From Alphaproteobacteria bacterium (GTDB taxonomy: Bacteria > Pseudomonadota > Alphaproteobacteria > Micavibrionales > Micavibrionaceae), in assembly GCA_020443295.1 (NCBI GenBank), contig JAGRIJ010000046.1, forward strand, positions 1 to 33,844: a stretch of DNA of 33,844 nucleotides. Reading direction: 5' to 3'. A model generated the notes under the pieces. It ran no database searches. It saw nothing but the letters and a program-made list of their open reading frames with translations, and was not told the DNA's origin. The position numbers and the translations under genes were made by a program. This document shows positions 1 to 7,838 of the stretch, piece after piece (position 1 is the first letter of the stretch; each line of letters opens with the position of its first letter).

Positions 1-788
1 ATGAAGTGGCAGGTGTAGCCGTCCGGGTGTTTTAGCAGATAATCCTGATGATCTTTCTCCGCCGCATAGAACGGTCCGGCGGGCGTGACCTCCGTTACGA
101 TTTTTGCCGGAAGGAACCCGGCGGCGTTGATTTCCGCAATGGTTTCGCGCGCGGTTTTTTCCTGTTCGGGGGTGAGGAAAAAGATCGCCGAGCGGTATTG
201 CGTGCCGCGATCGTTGCCCTGACGGTCGGCGGTCGTGGGATCATGAATTTGGAAAAAAAACTCCAGAATGGAGCGGTAGCTGATTTTTGCCGGGTCGAAT
301 TCGATCTCGATGGCTTCGGCGTGGCCGGTGTCGCCGATGCAGATTTCATTGTATCCGGGGTTTGTTGTGGTGCCGCCCGTGTAGCCGACGCGGGTTGAGA
401 TTATGCCCGGTCTTTTGCGGATCAGGTCCTGCATCCCCCAGAAGCAGCCCCCGGCGAGTATGGCTTTTTCTGTCATTGTTTTTGTTCCTTTTTCAAAATA
501 TTCCTTAAAAACATCAAAAAAACTTTTTTCTGGTTTATAAACCTTTGGTGGGTTAGCCCATCCTTCCCAAAAAGCTAAAATTCTACCGCAGAATGGACAA
601 AGTACTAATGGCGTCGTTTGACCGGTTAATTCATCTGCGATTTTGCTTTTTGTGGTTAGTTTGTCTGCACTTTCGCTTTCATAAAAAAAATCATTAAAAT
701 GTTTGTCCTGCAACATTTGCCATTCATAAGCATTTGGTATGTTATGAAGAGGGATTATTTTTTTGCATGGGCATAACACTTTTGGCAT
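1..788 (-). CDS. msrA: Cys-rich N-terminal domain fused in frame to peptide-methionine (S)-sulfoxide reductase MsrA (partial, 3' end off window)
   Basis: Reading the minus strand from ATG at 788 gives an uninterrupted frame to the window edge (262 codons plus 2 nt). Residues 105 onward are MsrA, which reduces methionine-S-sulfoxide in proteins. Visible are the catalytic motif GGCFWG (nucleophile C115), the core [19 protein letters not shown], and the C-terminal stretch HPDGYTCHF at the edge. Residues 1-104 are unlike any MsrA. They are AT-rich and carry two cysteine pairs, CPC (C6, C8) and CPFC (C64, C67), which resembles a zinc ribbon. They recall small stand-alone hypothetical proteins whose family I cannot name. 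GGAGAG lies 8 nt before the 788 start, which is 15 nt past the cobT stop. A second start at 476, with AAGGAAC upstream, would give a normal-length MsrA from the same message. MsrA identity is certain; whether a fused or a separate product is made is open. Confidence 0.85.
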   Translation of the reverse strand, partial: MPKVLCPCKKIIPLHNIPNAYEWQMLQDKHFNDFFYESESADKLTTKSKIADELTGQTTPLVLCPFCGRILAFWEGWANPPKVYKPEKSFFDVFKEYFEKGTKTMTEKAILAGGCFWGMQDLIRKRPGIISTRVGYTGGTTTNPGYNEICIGDTGHAEAIEIEFDPAKISYRSILEFFFQIHDPTTADRQGNDRGTQYRSAIFFLTPEQEKTARETIAEINAAGFLPAKIVTEVTPAGPFYAAEKDHQDYLLKHPDGYTCHF

Positions 789-803
789 ATGCAAATCTCT
801 CCA

Positions 804-2645
804 TTATATTTCGTCGAAAATGCCCGAAAGTTGCTTGGTCAGGGCTTCGGCGAGTTCGTCGGCATCGGCAATGGTGATGGCCTTTTTATAGTAACGGGTG
901 ACATCGTGGCCGATTCCGATGGCGGTCAGTTCCACGTTCGAGCGGTTTTCGATCCAGCGGATGACGTTTCGGAGGTCCATTTCGAGAATGTTTGCGGGGT
1001 TTACGGACTGGGTCGAGTCATCGACCGGGGCGCCGTCGGAAATCACCATCAGGATTTTGCGTTCTTCGGGTCTGCGCGCGATGCGGTTATAAGCCCAGAC
1101 GAGGGCTTCGCCGTCGATATTTTCCTTAAGCAACCCTTCCTTGAGCATCAGGCCGAGATTTTTGCGGCTGCGGCGCATGGGAGACTCCGCGGTTTTATAA
1201 ACGATGTGACGGATGTCATTGAGCCTGCCGGGATATTCGGGGCTGCCGCTTTGCTGCCAGAGATCGCGGGACTTGCCGCCTTTCCAGGTGCGGGTGGTAA
1301 AGCCGAGGATTTCGGTCTTGAGGTTACAACGTTCCAACGTCTGGGCGATGATATCGGTGGTCATGGCGGCAATCGCGATGGGCCGGCCGCGCATGGAGCC
1401 GGAATTGTCGATCAGGATGGAGAGGATCGTGTCGCGGAAGGGCATGATCTTTTCCTGCTTGAAGGTCAGGGGCACGTCCGGATTGGCGATGATGCGGGCA
1501 AGGCGGGAGGCGTCGAGATAGCCTTCCTCCATGTCGAACTGCCAGCTCCGTCGCTGCTTGGCCATGAGTTTTCTCTGCAGGCGGTTGGCGAGCTTGGTGA
1601 TCAGGTTGTTGTAGCCGGAGATTTTTTTGTCCAGCATGGATCTCAGGCGGCGGAGTTCTTCGGGGTCGGCGAGTTCCTCTGCACCCACGGTTTCGTCGAA
1701 CTGCGTTGTGAAGACGGTGTAGTGTCCTTCCGGGCCTTCGATGAAATCCTCGCCGCGGCCGGGCAAAGGGGCGTAATTTTCATCTGCGGCCTGATCGTCG
1801 GGGAGATCGCTGAGCATATCTTCCAGCCCCATGTCGAAGGCTGCGTCGGCGGCCGTCGGCGCGGATTCAGAATCGCGCATGCCGGGCATGGTGTCGCTCT
1901 GTTCGGCGGACTGGTCATCCCGTTCTTCCTGTTCGCCTTTCCCGTCCGATGTTTCGGGGGGGAGTTGATCATTTTCCCCTCCCTCTTCAGTCTCGCTTTC
2001 ACCGACCGGAAGCCGGAGTTCCCGCAGGAGTTCGCGGGCTAGGTTTGCGAATTGTTCCTGATCTTCCAGGGTTTCCCTGAGCTTTGCAAAGGAGGATGTC
2101 TTGAGGTGCTCTGCGATCCATGGCTGCCAGAGGTCGTAGACTTTCCGTACCGAAGGGGGTGGGGGGCGGCTCGTCATCTGTGTGCGTGCGACGATGTGCA
2201 GGGCATCGGCAAGACTGACGCTCTCGCGCTGGGTTATGTTCGCGAATCCTCTGCGTTTGCTTTTTTCTTCCAGCACAGCGTCGAGGTTATCGGATACGCC
2301 CTTCATTTTCAGCGCGCCCAGCGCGTCGCATCGTGCCTGTTCAAGGGCATCAAAGGCGGCTTGAGCCTGCAGGTCGGCGTGCGCATTGCGCCGGTGCAAT
2401 GCCGGGTCGTGATGCGCCAGCTTGAGCGCGTATGTATCCGCGCATCCCCGCACGAGACGAGTCGTTTCCGGGGGAAGGTTCGGATCGGGCATCGGGAGGC
2501 GTGCGCGGGTCAGCGAACCGATCTGACCCGTGGGGGATTCAGCTTCGGAAAATGTGACATCCAGTTCCGGGTTGCGGGCGATCGTGCGCACGACCGAGCG
2601 AGTGCTGGATTTAAATTGTTCGGCTTTGTTTTTGTCTTCAGGCAT
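804..2645 (-). CDS. cobT: Cobaltochelatase subunit CobT
   Basis: CobT is the large soluble partner of the AAA+ ATPase CobS in aerobic cobaltochelatase, which inserts Co(II) into hydrogenobyrinic acid a,c-diamide together with CobN. The 613-residue length is normal. The protein has an alpha-helical N-terminal CobT domain, an acidic Glu/Asp/Gln-rich linker at about residues 220-290, and a C-terminal von Willebrand A domain. The MIDAS motif DNSGSMRG (DxSxS) lies near residue 410, with a later DGAPVDDST metal-site loop. The start ATG at 2645 matches the usual N-terminus ([20 protein letters not shown]). cobS lies upstream on the same strand but is separated by an opposite-strand small gene. No cobN or other cobalamin gene is in the window, so the substrate in this organism is not proven. 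Confidence 0.93.
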   Translation of the reverse strand: MPEDKNKAEQFKSSTRSVVRTIARNPELDVTFSEAESPTGQIGSLTRARLPMPDPNLPPETTRLVRGCADTYALKLAHHDPALHRRNAHADLQAQAAFDALEQARCDALGALKMKGVSDNLDAVLEEKSKRRGFANITQRESVSLADALHIVARTQMTSRPPPPSVRKVYDLWQPWIAEHLKTSSFAKLRETLEDQEQFANLARELLRELRLPVGESETEEGGENDQLPPETSDGKGEQEERDDQSAEQSDTMPGMRDSESAPTAADAAFDMGLEDMLSDLPDDQAADENYAPLPGRGEDFIEGPEGHYTVFTTQFDETVGAEELADPEELRRLRSMLDKKISGYNNLITKLANRLQRKLMAKQRRSWQFDMEEGYLDASRLARIIANPDVPLTFKQEKIMPFRDTILSILIDNSGSMRGRPIAIAAMTTDIIAQTLERCNLKTEILGFTTRTWKGGKSRDLWQQSGSPEYPGRLNDIRHIVYKTAESPMRRSRKNLGLMLKEGLLKENIDGEALVWAYNRIARRPEERKILMVISDGAPVDDSTQSVNPANILEMDLRNVIRWIENRSNVELTAIGIGHDVTRYYKKAITIADADELAEALTKQLSGIFDEI

Positions 2646-2709
2646 GGCATCAGAATAAAGGAAAAGACAGGAGAGAACAGGGGGTAATTGTGTATTATCT
2701 GATGCTCAT

Positions 2710-2738
2710 TTGACGATTTTTCCGGTTTTTGTTATAGA
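2710..2738 (+). promoter_or_regulatory. Sigma-70-type promoter for the small exported-protein gene
   Basis: TTGACG (2710-2715), a 17-nt spacer and TATAGA (2733-2738) form a near-consensus promoter pointing at the gene that starts at 2789. A purine-rich AGAAGGAG Shine-Dalgarno stands just before its ATG. The predicted transcript start is near 2745. It lies in the short gap upstream of cobT on the other strand. Confidence 0.6.
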
Positions 2739-2788
2739 GGGGGAATTATAAAAGCTTTTTTCATAATCACTCAAAGAAGGAGCGGGGC

Positions 2789-3202
2789 ATGGCTTTTATG
2801 AAGATGACCAAAGGAACTTTGGGTTTGTTTGCGGGCGTTGCTCTGGCGGCTTTTTGCGCTGTCAGAGGTTGTCAGGAAGCGATGGAACCCAATGCGCCGG
2901 GAGAAACCAATACTCAGCAGTTTTTCCGGGGTGCCGCGAAGGCGCCTGTTGAAGCTGTTCAGGGCGCCATCGAAGGGGTTACCAGCGCTTTTGACTCGCA
3001 TGATGTTACGCGGGCGCTGGAACAGGTTGATGAGGCCGGGCGCAAAATTGATCAGGGTGTCCGGGATTATCAGCAGGGCCATGGTGGCAGCAGTTCGCGC
3101 GGGTCCGGTCAGATCGGCGTTGAGTTGCCTGATTATGTTCCCGGAGAGATTCCCGGTGGACCACCTCCCGCCGAGGATGATAAGCCTCAGCCAAATCATT
3201 AA
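2789..3202 (+). CDS. Small exported or membrane-anchored hypothetical protein
   Basis: The protein has 137 residues and I do not recognise a family. Residues 1-26 form a hydrophobic export signal or anchor (KMTKGTLGLFAGVALAAFCAV). C28 in VRGC resembles a lipobox, but Arg at -2 is atypical, so lipidation is doubtful. The rest is hydrophilic, with an amphipathic helical stretch at about 45-95, a Gly/Ser-rich segment and a Pro-rich tail (PGEIPGGPPPAEDD). Support for coding comes from AGAAGGAG 6-9 nt before ATG and a near-consensus promoter at 2710. The gene ends 4 nt before the convergent cobS stop, so it occupies exactly the space between cobS and cobT, on the opposite strand. Overlapping frames on both strands lack such signals. 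It could alternatively be an inner-membrane protein with a periplasmic domain. Confidence 0.7.
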   Translation: MAFMKMTKGTLGLFAGVALAAFCAVRGCQEAMEPNAPGETNTQQFFRGAAKAPVEAVQGAIEGVTSAFDSHDVTRALEQVDEAGRKIDQGVRDYQQGHGGSSSRGSGQIGVELPDYVPGEIPGGPPPAEDDKPQPNH

Positions 3203-3205
3203 AGT

Positions 3206-4279
3206 CTAGATTTTGACGGCGATATTGTGAATGGCGCTTTGCGGCAGTTCGACGCCGAAGCAGCGCTGGTAGTACTCGGCGATCAAAGGCCGTTCCGTTT
3301 CGTCGCATTTATTCAGGAACGAAAACTGGAAGGCGAGTTCCCGGTCTCCGAAGATCAGCATGTTTTCCGCCCAGCTGATGACTGTACGCGGCGACATGAG
3401 GGTGGAGAGGTCACCGTTGATGAAACCTTGCCGGGTTAGGTCGGCAAGAGTGACCATCTGGCTTACCGTTTCCCGGTTTTCTCCGGTTTCCAGTTCGGGG
3501 AGTTTTGCGAGGACAATGCCGACTTCCTGATCGTGTTCAAGGTAGTTCAGGGTTACCACCACATTCCAGCGGTCCATCTGCCCCTGATTGATCTGCTGTG
3601 TGCCGTGATAAAGGCCTGTCGTATCGCCCAGACCGATCGTGTTGGTCGTCGCGAACAGGCGGAAAGCCGGGTGGGGGCGGATGATCATATTCTGATCAAG
3701 TAGCGTCAGGCGACCTTCTGCTTCCAAGACCCTCTGAATAACGAACATTACATCCGGCCGGCCGGCATCGTATTCATCGAATACCAGAGCCACAGGGTTC
3801 TGCAGGGACCAAGGCAGGAGGCCTTCCTTCCACTGGGTGATCTGTTTGCCTTCCTGAAGAGTAATAGTGTCCTTGCCGATCAGGTCGATACGGCTGACAT
3901 GGCTGTCGAGGTTAATCCTGACGCACGGCCAGTTCAGGCGTGCTGCGACCTGTTCGATATGGGTGGATTTACCCGTGCCGTGGTAGCCCTGGATCATAAC
4001 GCGGCGGTTATAGGCGAATCCCGCCAGAATCGCCATGGTCGTGTCGTGATCGAATTTGTAGGTCGGATCAATATCCGGGACGTTGGCATTGTCTTCGGTA
4101 AAGCCCGGGACTTCCCAGTCGATGTCCAGACCAAAGGTTTCACGGACGCTGTATTTCGTATCCGGGATGGTGGTGTATTTGCCTTCCTTGGCTTTAATCT
4201 GGGTAATGCTGAACGTCATTCCGCGTCCAGCTTCTTTTTCCTTATTCAATTCTTCCGAAGCCTGGCGAGGTTCACTCAT
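3206..4279 (-). CDS. cobS: Cobaltochelatase AAA+ ATPase subunit CobS
   Basis: CobS is a MoxR-like AAA+ ATPase that forms rings with CobT to power metal insertion by CobN. The 357-residue protein has the N-terminal [16 protein letters not shown] segment typical of CobS, Walker A GYHGTGKS (98-105), Walker [11 protein letters not shown] (about 164-173), and sensor I ATTNT. The ATG at 4279 has AAGGAAAA about 9 nt upstream. It makes the N-terminus some 20 residues longer than I expect for CobS, so Met21 (codon at 4219) is a reasonable alternative start. The J-domain gene lies 30 nt upstream on the same strand, a familiar alphaproteobacterial arrangement. The stop converges on a plus-strand gene that separates cobS from cobT. 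Confidence 0.93.
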   Translation of the reverse strand: MSEPRQASEELNKEKEAGRGMTFSITQIKAKEGKYTTIPDTKYSVRETFGLDIDWEVPGFTEDNANVPDIDPTYKFDHDTTMAILAGFAYNRRVMIQGYHGTGKSTHIEQVAARLNWPCVRINLDSHVSRIDLIGKDTITLQEGKQITQWKEGLLPWSLQNPVALVFDEYDAGRPDVMFVIQRVLEAEGRLTLLDQNMIIRPHPAFRLFATTNTIGLGDTTGLYHGTQQINQGQMDRWNVVVTLNYLEHDQEVGIVLAKLPELETGENRETVSQMVTLADLTRQGFINGDLSTLMSPRTVISWAENMLIFGDRELAFQFSFLNKCDETERPLIAEYYQRCFGVELPQSAIHNIAVKI

Positions 4280-4309
4280 CGCTTACACTTTTCCTTCTGA
4301 AGCACCGTT

Positions 4310-4924
4310 TCAGGCGCTTTGTTCCATGGTTTTCTGGTATTTCTGATAGGCCAGCTTGAGAATGGTATAAGCCATATTAACGCGTTTGAGAAGTTCTTCC
4401 GACTCGCTTGAGCCCTTGTTCATATCAGGGTGGTATTTTTTTGCCAGAACTTTATACCTGCTCTTGATTTGTTCAAAGGTTACGGGTTCTTCCAGACCCA
4501 TTATTCCCAGCGCTTCACGCTCGGGCGTTAAGGGCGAGGCTTTTTGCGTGTTTTTCGATCCCGGTTTTTCGAACTCCGGATTCTTATCGGTATAGTTGTA
4601 GGCTTGCCAGGCCTTGTGATACAAAAATTCTTCCGGATTTTTTATCTCCAAGCCATAGTGCCACGTCGGGCGGTCCCCATAAAAACTGCTATGGAGATGG
4701 TTTTCTATTTCCGTGGGGCTCATACCTTCGAAAAAGTCCCATGCCTTATTATATTCACGGACATGGTCCAGACAGAACCAGTAGTAATCGCTCAGCGAAC
4801 GGTCTTTTGGCGCCTTGTGGTCTCCAAAATGAGAACAGCCCGGCATATCGCAGGTTTTAGGAGGCTTCTCAGGTTCGCTTCCGGCAAATTCCGGAGATTT
4901 CTGTTTTAATTTTATACGCGGCAT
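4310..4924 (-). CDS. J-domain (DnaJ-like) protein of the alphaproteobacterial cobS-linked type
   Basis: The product is 204 residues. The C-terminal J domain (about 138-195) carries the HPD motif (165-167) needed to stimulate DnaK ATPase. The N-terminal part has conserved Cys/His positions (CDMPGC at 25-30, FCLDHVREYNK at 50-60), possibly a small metal site. It lacks the G/F and zinc-finger regions of true DnaJ, so it is a class C J-protein whose client is unknown. I chose ATG 4924 because the upstream extension of the frame only mirrors bolA and because MPRIKLK fits the usual N-terminus. GGAGAG touches the ATG with no spacer, and a perfect TATAAT ends 6 nt before the ATG, so the message may be leaderless. 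cobS follows 30 nt downstream and bolA is divergent. Confidence 0.88.
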   Translation of the reverse strand: MPRIKLKQKSPEFAGSEPEKPPKTCDMPGCSHFGDHKAPKDRSLSDYYWFCLDHVREYNKAWDFFEGMSPTEIENHLHSSFYGDRPTWHYGLEIKNPEEFLYHKAWQAYNYTDKNPEFEKPGSKNTQKASPLTPEREALGIMGLEEPVTFEQIKSRYKVLAKKYHPDMNKGSSESEELLKRVNMAYTILKLAYQKYQKTMEQSA

Positions 4925-4930
4925 CTCTCC

Positions 4931-4960
4931 ATTATATAGCGTAAGATATGTGTCGAGCAA
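4931..4960 (-). promoter_or_regulatory. Candidate promoter of the J-domain gene, placed for a leaderless transcript
   Basis: On the minus strand, TATAAT occupies 4936-4931 and is preceded by an 18-nt spacer and a weak -35 TTGCTC (4960-4955). The ATG begins at 4924, seven bases after the -10 box, which is the usual initiation distance. The -35 overlaps the bolA ribosome-binding region on the other strand. Confidence 0.4.
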
Positions 4961-4973
4961 AGGAACAATAGCC

Positions 4974-5249
4974 ATGACCCTGGAAGAACAAATTGAGCAG
5001 GCGCTCTTGGGGGCACTTGATGCAGAACACATCCATATCGAAAATGAGAGCCATAAACACAAAGGGCACAGCGGGGATGACGGGAGCGGAGAGACACACT
5101 TTAAGCTCATAGTTGTATCTTCTGCTTTCGATGGTCTTTCAAGGGTGCAGAGACACCGGCTTATTACCAAAATTTTGCATGACCCCCTTAAAAAGATTCA
5201 TGCTTTATCGATGGAAACACTTACCCCTCGAGAAAAAAGCAATAAGTAA
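4974..5249 (+). CDS. bolA: BolA family protein
   Basis: This 91-residue protein matches the size and pattern of the BolA family, which partners monothiol glutaredoxins in Fe-S cluster handling and can act as a transcription factor. Visible hallmarks are HIHIENES followed by a His-rich loop (HKHKGHS), ETHFKLIVVSSAF, and the conserved RVQRHRLI segment before a final helix. The start ATG 4974 is preceded by AAAGGAAC with an 8-nt spacer. Starts further upstream fall within the divergent promoter region and are not needed. The gene is divergent from the J-domain gene, with a 49-nt gap. No clear terminator is seen downstream. Confidence 0.9.
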   Translation: MTLEEQIEQALLGALDAEHIHIENESHKHKGHSGDDGSGETHFKLIVVSSAFDGLSRVQRHRLITKILHDPLKKIHALSMETLTPREKSNK

Positions 5250-5260
5250 TAACCTTATGG

Positions 5261-5289
5261 TTGCAATTCTTAAGCCTTTTGGATAGCAT
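5261..5289 (+). promoter_or_regulatory. Candidate promoter of the ribbon-helix-helix gene
   Basis: TTGCAA (5261-5266), a 17-nt spacer and TAGCAT (5284-5289), each four of six to consensus, lie upstream of the RHH gene. The predicted start falls on an inverted repeat at 5295-5313. Confidence 0.35.
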
Positions 5290-5294
5290 GTAGT

Positions 5295-5313
5295 ATATGT
5301 TTTAAATACATAT
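5295..5313. promoter_or_regulatory. Inverted repeat, possible autoregulatory operator
   Basis: The arms ATATGT (5295-5300) and ACATAT (5308-5313) flank TTTAAAT. The repeat sits just after the proposed -10 box and 31 nt before the RHH start codon, where a dimeric ribbon-helix-helix repressor would block transcription. Function is inferred from position only. Confidence 0.3.
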
Positions 5314-5344
5314 GTTAAGCCGTTTATTCGTGTGTGGTGACTGT

Positions 5345-5761
5345 ATGGGCGTATTTGACGCAAAATCCTCAGAACGCAAAACTTCAGATGTTTCTTTACG
5401 CAGCACGCTTATTAGCAGGAACATCACTGTTTTTGGGCGCAGGACTTCTATCCGGCTGGAGCCGGAAATGTGGGAGGCCCTGAAGGATGTGGCGGATAAA
5501 GAAAAATGTTCGGTCCATAATTTGTGCACTCTTGTTTTCCTGAGAAAAAATACAGATACGTCTTTGACCGCTGCGATTCGTGTTTTTCTGATGCTTTATT
5601 TCAAAGCTGCGGCTACAGAGGCAGGGCATCTGAAAGCCGGGCACGGAAATTTTGAAAACATGAAAAAGAGAGCTAAGCTTTCTCCCGAGTATGATATCTT
5701 TTTCGCCAAAGCGGGTTCTCCGGCCAAAGCTCTTGGCAAAAACCAGCCACAAGTCGCATAA
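5345..5761 (+). CDS. Ribbon-helix-helix domain protein (RHH_4 type, PF13467-like)
   Basis: The 138-residue product contains the alphaproteobacterial RHH_4 pattern: a beta strand with basic residues (NITVFGRRTSIRLEP), then WEALKDVADKEKCSVHNLCTLV, and a second helix ending in AAIRVFLMLYFKAAATEAGH (about residues 20-95). Such proteins are presumed DNA-binding regulators. The C-terminal 40 residues look unstructured. ATG 5345 with GGTGA nearby is preferred; ATG 5312 in the same frame lies inside the putative operator and lacks a ribosome-binding site. The gene converges on accA with a 9-nt gap. The target is unknown and autoregulation is an inference. Confidence 0.75.
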   Translation: MGVFDAKSSERKTSDVSLRSTLISRNITVFGRRTSIRLEPEMWEALKDVADKEKCSVHNLCTLVFLRKNTDTSLTAAIRVFLMLYFKAAATEAGHLKAGHGNFENMKKRAKLSPEYDIFFAKAGSPAKALGKNQPQVA

Positions 5762-5770
5762 AGGATTTTT

Positions 5771-6718
5771 TTAAAAGTGACGCCCGGCCTGAAGAAATTT
5801 TTCCCGGCGTTTCTGAATGATGCTCTCCGGATTCCAGGGAGTCAGTTCTTTTAGCGCTTTCTCAATCTGGTTGGCCACGTTCAGGATGGTGTCAGGCCTG
5901 TTTCTGTGCGCGCCGCCCATCGGTTCCTCGATGATGCCGTCTATCAGTTTGAATTGGAGGAGGTCCTGGGCTGTAAGCTTGAGGGCTGCTGCCGCTTCCT
6001 TGGCATAATCCGCTGTTTTCCAGAGAATTGAAGCACAGCCCTCCGGGGATATGACGGAATAGATGGAATGTTCGAGCATATAGACCCGGTCGGCCGTAGC
6101 GATGGCAATCGCGCCACCTGAGCCTCCCTCACCGATGATAACGGAAATAATCGGAACGGTGCAGCGCAGGCAGCTTTCAATCGACCGGGCGATGGCCTCG
6201 GATTGCCCGCGTTCTTCCGCTCCGACACCCGGGTAGGCTCCGGCCGTGTCGACAAGAGAAATCACAGGCAGGTTGAATTGCTGGGCCAAGGCCAGTAAGC
6301 GCTGAGCCTTGCGGTACCCTTCGGGACGGGCCATGCCGAAGTTATGTTTGATCCGGCTGTCAGTGTCGTGGCCTTTTTCATGCCCCATAATGATACAGGA
6401 CTGGCCGCGGAATTTCCCGAGACCGCCGATCAGGGCGTGATCTTCTGCAAAGCGACGGTCGCCGGCCAGCGGCATGAAGTCGTCGATTATTTCCCTGATG
6501 TAGTCCAGAAAGTGGGGACGTTCCTGATGGCGTGCAACCTGAACTTTTTGCTCGGCGGTGAGTTTCCCGTAGGTTTGCTTCAGCAGGCGTTCGGCCTTGG
6601 ATTGCATGCGCGATATTTCTTCGGCAATATTAATCGTACCGCCGCTGTCCACGTGACGCAGTTCGGAGATTTTTCCCTCAAGCTCGAGGATCGGTTTTTC
6701 AAAGTCAAGCTGGCTCAT
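5771..6718 (-). CDS. accA: Acetyl-CoA carboxylase carboxyltransferase subunit alpha
   Basis: AccA with AccD transfers the carboxyl group from biotin on AccB to acetyl-CoA, making malonyl-CoA for fatty-acid synthesis. The 315 residues match the usual size. Visible are the N-terminal LDFEKPILELEGKI helix, PHFLDYIREIIDDF, GHEKGHDTDSRIKHNFGMARPEGYRKA, PVISLVDTAGAYPGVGAEERGQ and the oxyanion-hole region GEGGSGGAIAI, all standard AccA blocks. It is the last gene of a minus-strand run after xerD, with a 93-nt gap that holds no gene. Its stop lies 9 nt from the convergent RHH stop. Confidence 0.97.
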   Translation of the reverse strand: MSQLDFEKPILELEGKISELRHVDSGGTINIAEEISRMQSKAERLLKQTYGKLTAEQKVQVARHQERPHFLDYIREIIDDFMPLAGDRRFAEDHALIGGLGKFRGQSCIIMGHEKGHDTDSRIKHNFGMARPEGYRKAQRLLALAQQFNLPVISLVDTAGAYPGVGAEERGQSEAIARSIESCLRCTVPIISVIIGEGGSGGAIAIATADRVYMLEHSIYSVISPEGCASILWKTADYAKEAAAALKLTAQDLLQFKLIDGIIEEPMGGAHRNRPDTILNVANQIEKALKELTPWNPESIIQKRREKFLQAGRHF

Positions 6719-6811
6719 TCGTCCACGTCATTCCTGAGCTTTTGCATCGTTTGTCAAAAACGGTCTTGGCGGTGTATATCGCGCCTTTGTATTTCAGACC
6801 GTTTCCGCAGA

Positions 6812-7807
6812 TTATGCCTTACTGTCTGCGGTCTTTGACAGGGGGTGCTTTTCCTGCACCGTCTGTTTTATTTTATCTCCCAAAATATGGGTATAAATCT
6901 GTGTGGTTGCAATATCCGCATGCCCCAGCATTTTTTGCACGGAGCGCAGGTCTGCGCCGTTGCTTAGAAGATGGGTCGCGAAAGCGTGGCGCAGAACGTG
7001 AGGGCTGACGCGTTCTTCATCGATTCCCGCATCCTTGGCGAGATCCTTGAGAAGCTGCGCGAAGCGTTGACGGGTCAGATGTCCGCTTTCAGATGTTTTG
7101 GACGGGAATACCCATTTCGAGGGTTTGTTCCCGCCTTCATTTCCTGCAAATTGCTGGCGGACCTCAATATATTTCGCCAGAGATTTTTGCGCGGTTTCGG
7201 TCAGGGGGACCATGCGTTCACGTCCGGCTTTGCCCTGTACCATCAGGAATTGTTGATTTTCACCGATCGCGGACATCGGCAGACCGACCAGTTCGGACAC
7301 ACGCAGCCCAGTGGCGTAGAGCAGCTCAAGAAGGCATACCAAGCGGATGCTTTCTGCGTTTCCGGTTGCTCCGGCGGTTTTAATCAGCGCCGTGACTTCC
7401 TGTTCGCTCAGGGTCTTGGGCAGGCTGCGGCCCTGTTTGGGGCTTTCGATCGTCGAGGTCGGATCGTCCTGACGGGAATTCTCGGAAACAAGGAAACGGT
7501 AAAACTGGCGCAGGGCCGAAAGGCGGCGGGCAACGGTGCGGACGGCTATTTTTGATTTTCCTGAACCTTTGCCGTGAGTCTTTTCAGACAGGTCTTTGAG
7601 GTAAGCCTTGATGTCGTCCGTGGAGGCCTTGGTGATGTCCTTGTTCTTTTTTTCCTTCAGGAACAAGCTGACATCTGCAAGGTCGCGCCAATAAGCCTGT
7701 CGCGTATTTTTGGCAGCTCCGCGTTCAGTGGTCAGCATGTCTAGGAAGGAGTCCACCTGGGGGTGGAGGTCTGGTTTCGGCATTGCTGGGCGGCCTGGAC
7801 GTGCCAT
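6812..7807 (-). CDS. xerD: Tyrosine recombinase XerD
   Basis: XerC/XerD resolve chromosome dimers at dif beside the FtsK translocase. The 331-residue protein has an N-terminal SAM-like core-binding domain (about 13-115) and a catalytic domain with every active residue present: R169 (TGLRVSEL), K193 (GKAGRER), H270 and R273 (HVLRH), H296 (LGHADIATT) and nucleophile Y305 (IYTH). ATG 7807 has AAGGAG with an 8-nt spacer. XerD is favoured over XerC by the neighbouring accA and the HxLRHAFATHLL pattern. The assignment between the two paralogues is reasonable but not certain. It lies 31 nt downstream of the secreted 592-aa gene. Confidence 0.9.
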   Translation of the reverse strand: MARPGRPAMPKPDLHPQVDSFLDMLTTERGAAKNTRQAYWRDLADVSLFLKEKKNKDITKASTDDIKAYLKDLSEKTHGKGSGKSKIAVRTVARRLSALRQFYRFLVSENSRQDDPTSTIESPKQGRSLPKTLSEQEVTALIKTAGATGNAESIRLVCLLELLYATGLRVSELVGLPMSAIGENQQFLMVQGKAGRERMVPLTETAQKSLAKYIEVRQQFAGNEGGNKPSKWVFPSKTSESGHLTRQRFAQLLKDLAKDAGIDEERVSPHVLRHAFATHLLSNGADLRSVQKMLGHADIATTQIYTHILGDKIKQTVQEKHPLSKTADSKA

Positions 7808-7838
7808 AGTTTGTTTCTCCTTTTAATTCTTCAAATTT

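Noticed and set aside
789..2042. A 417-codon open frame on the plus strand opposite cobT
   Set aside because: It is the antisense of conserved CobT coding sequence, including the VWA domain. It has no protein-like pattern of its own, and the opposite-strand match is unmistakable.
2771..3199. A 142-codon minus-strand frame between cobS and cobT
   Set aside because: It has no ribosome-binding site or recognisable pattern. The plus-strand frame has promoter, Shine-Dalgarno and signal sequence.
4280..4309. Cobalamin riboswitch ahead of cobS
   Set aside because: Only 30 nt separate cobS from the upstream gene and no B12-box sequence is visible.
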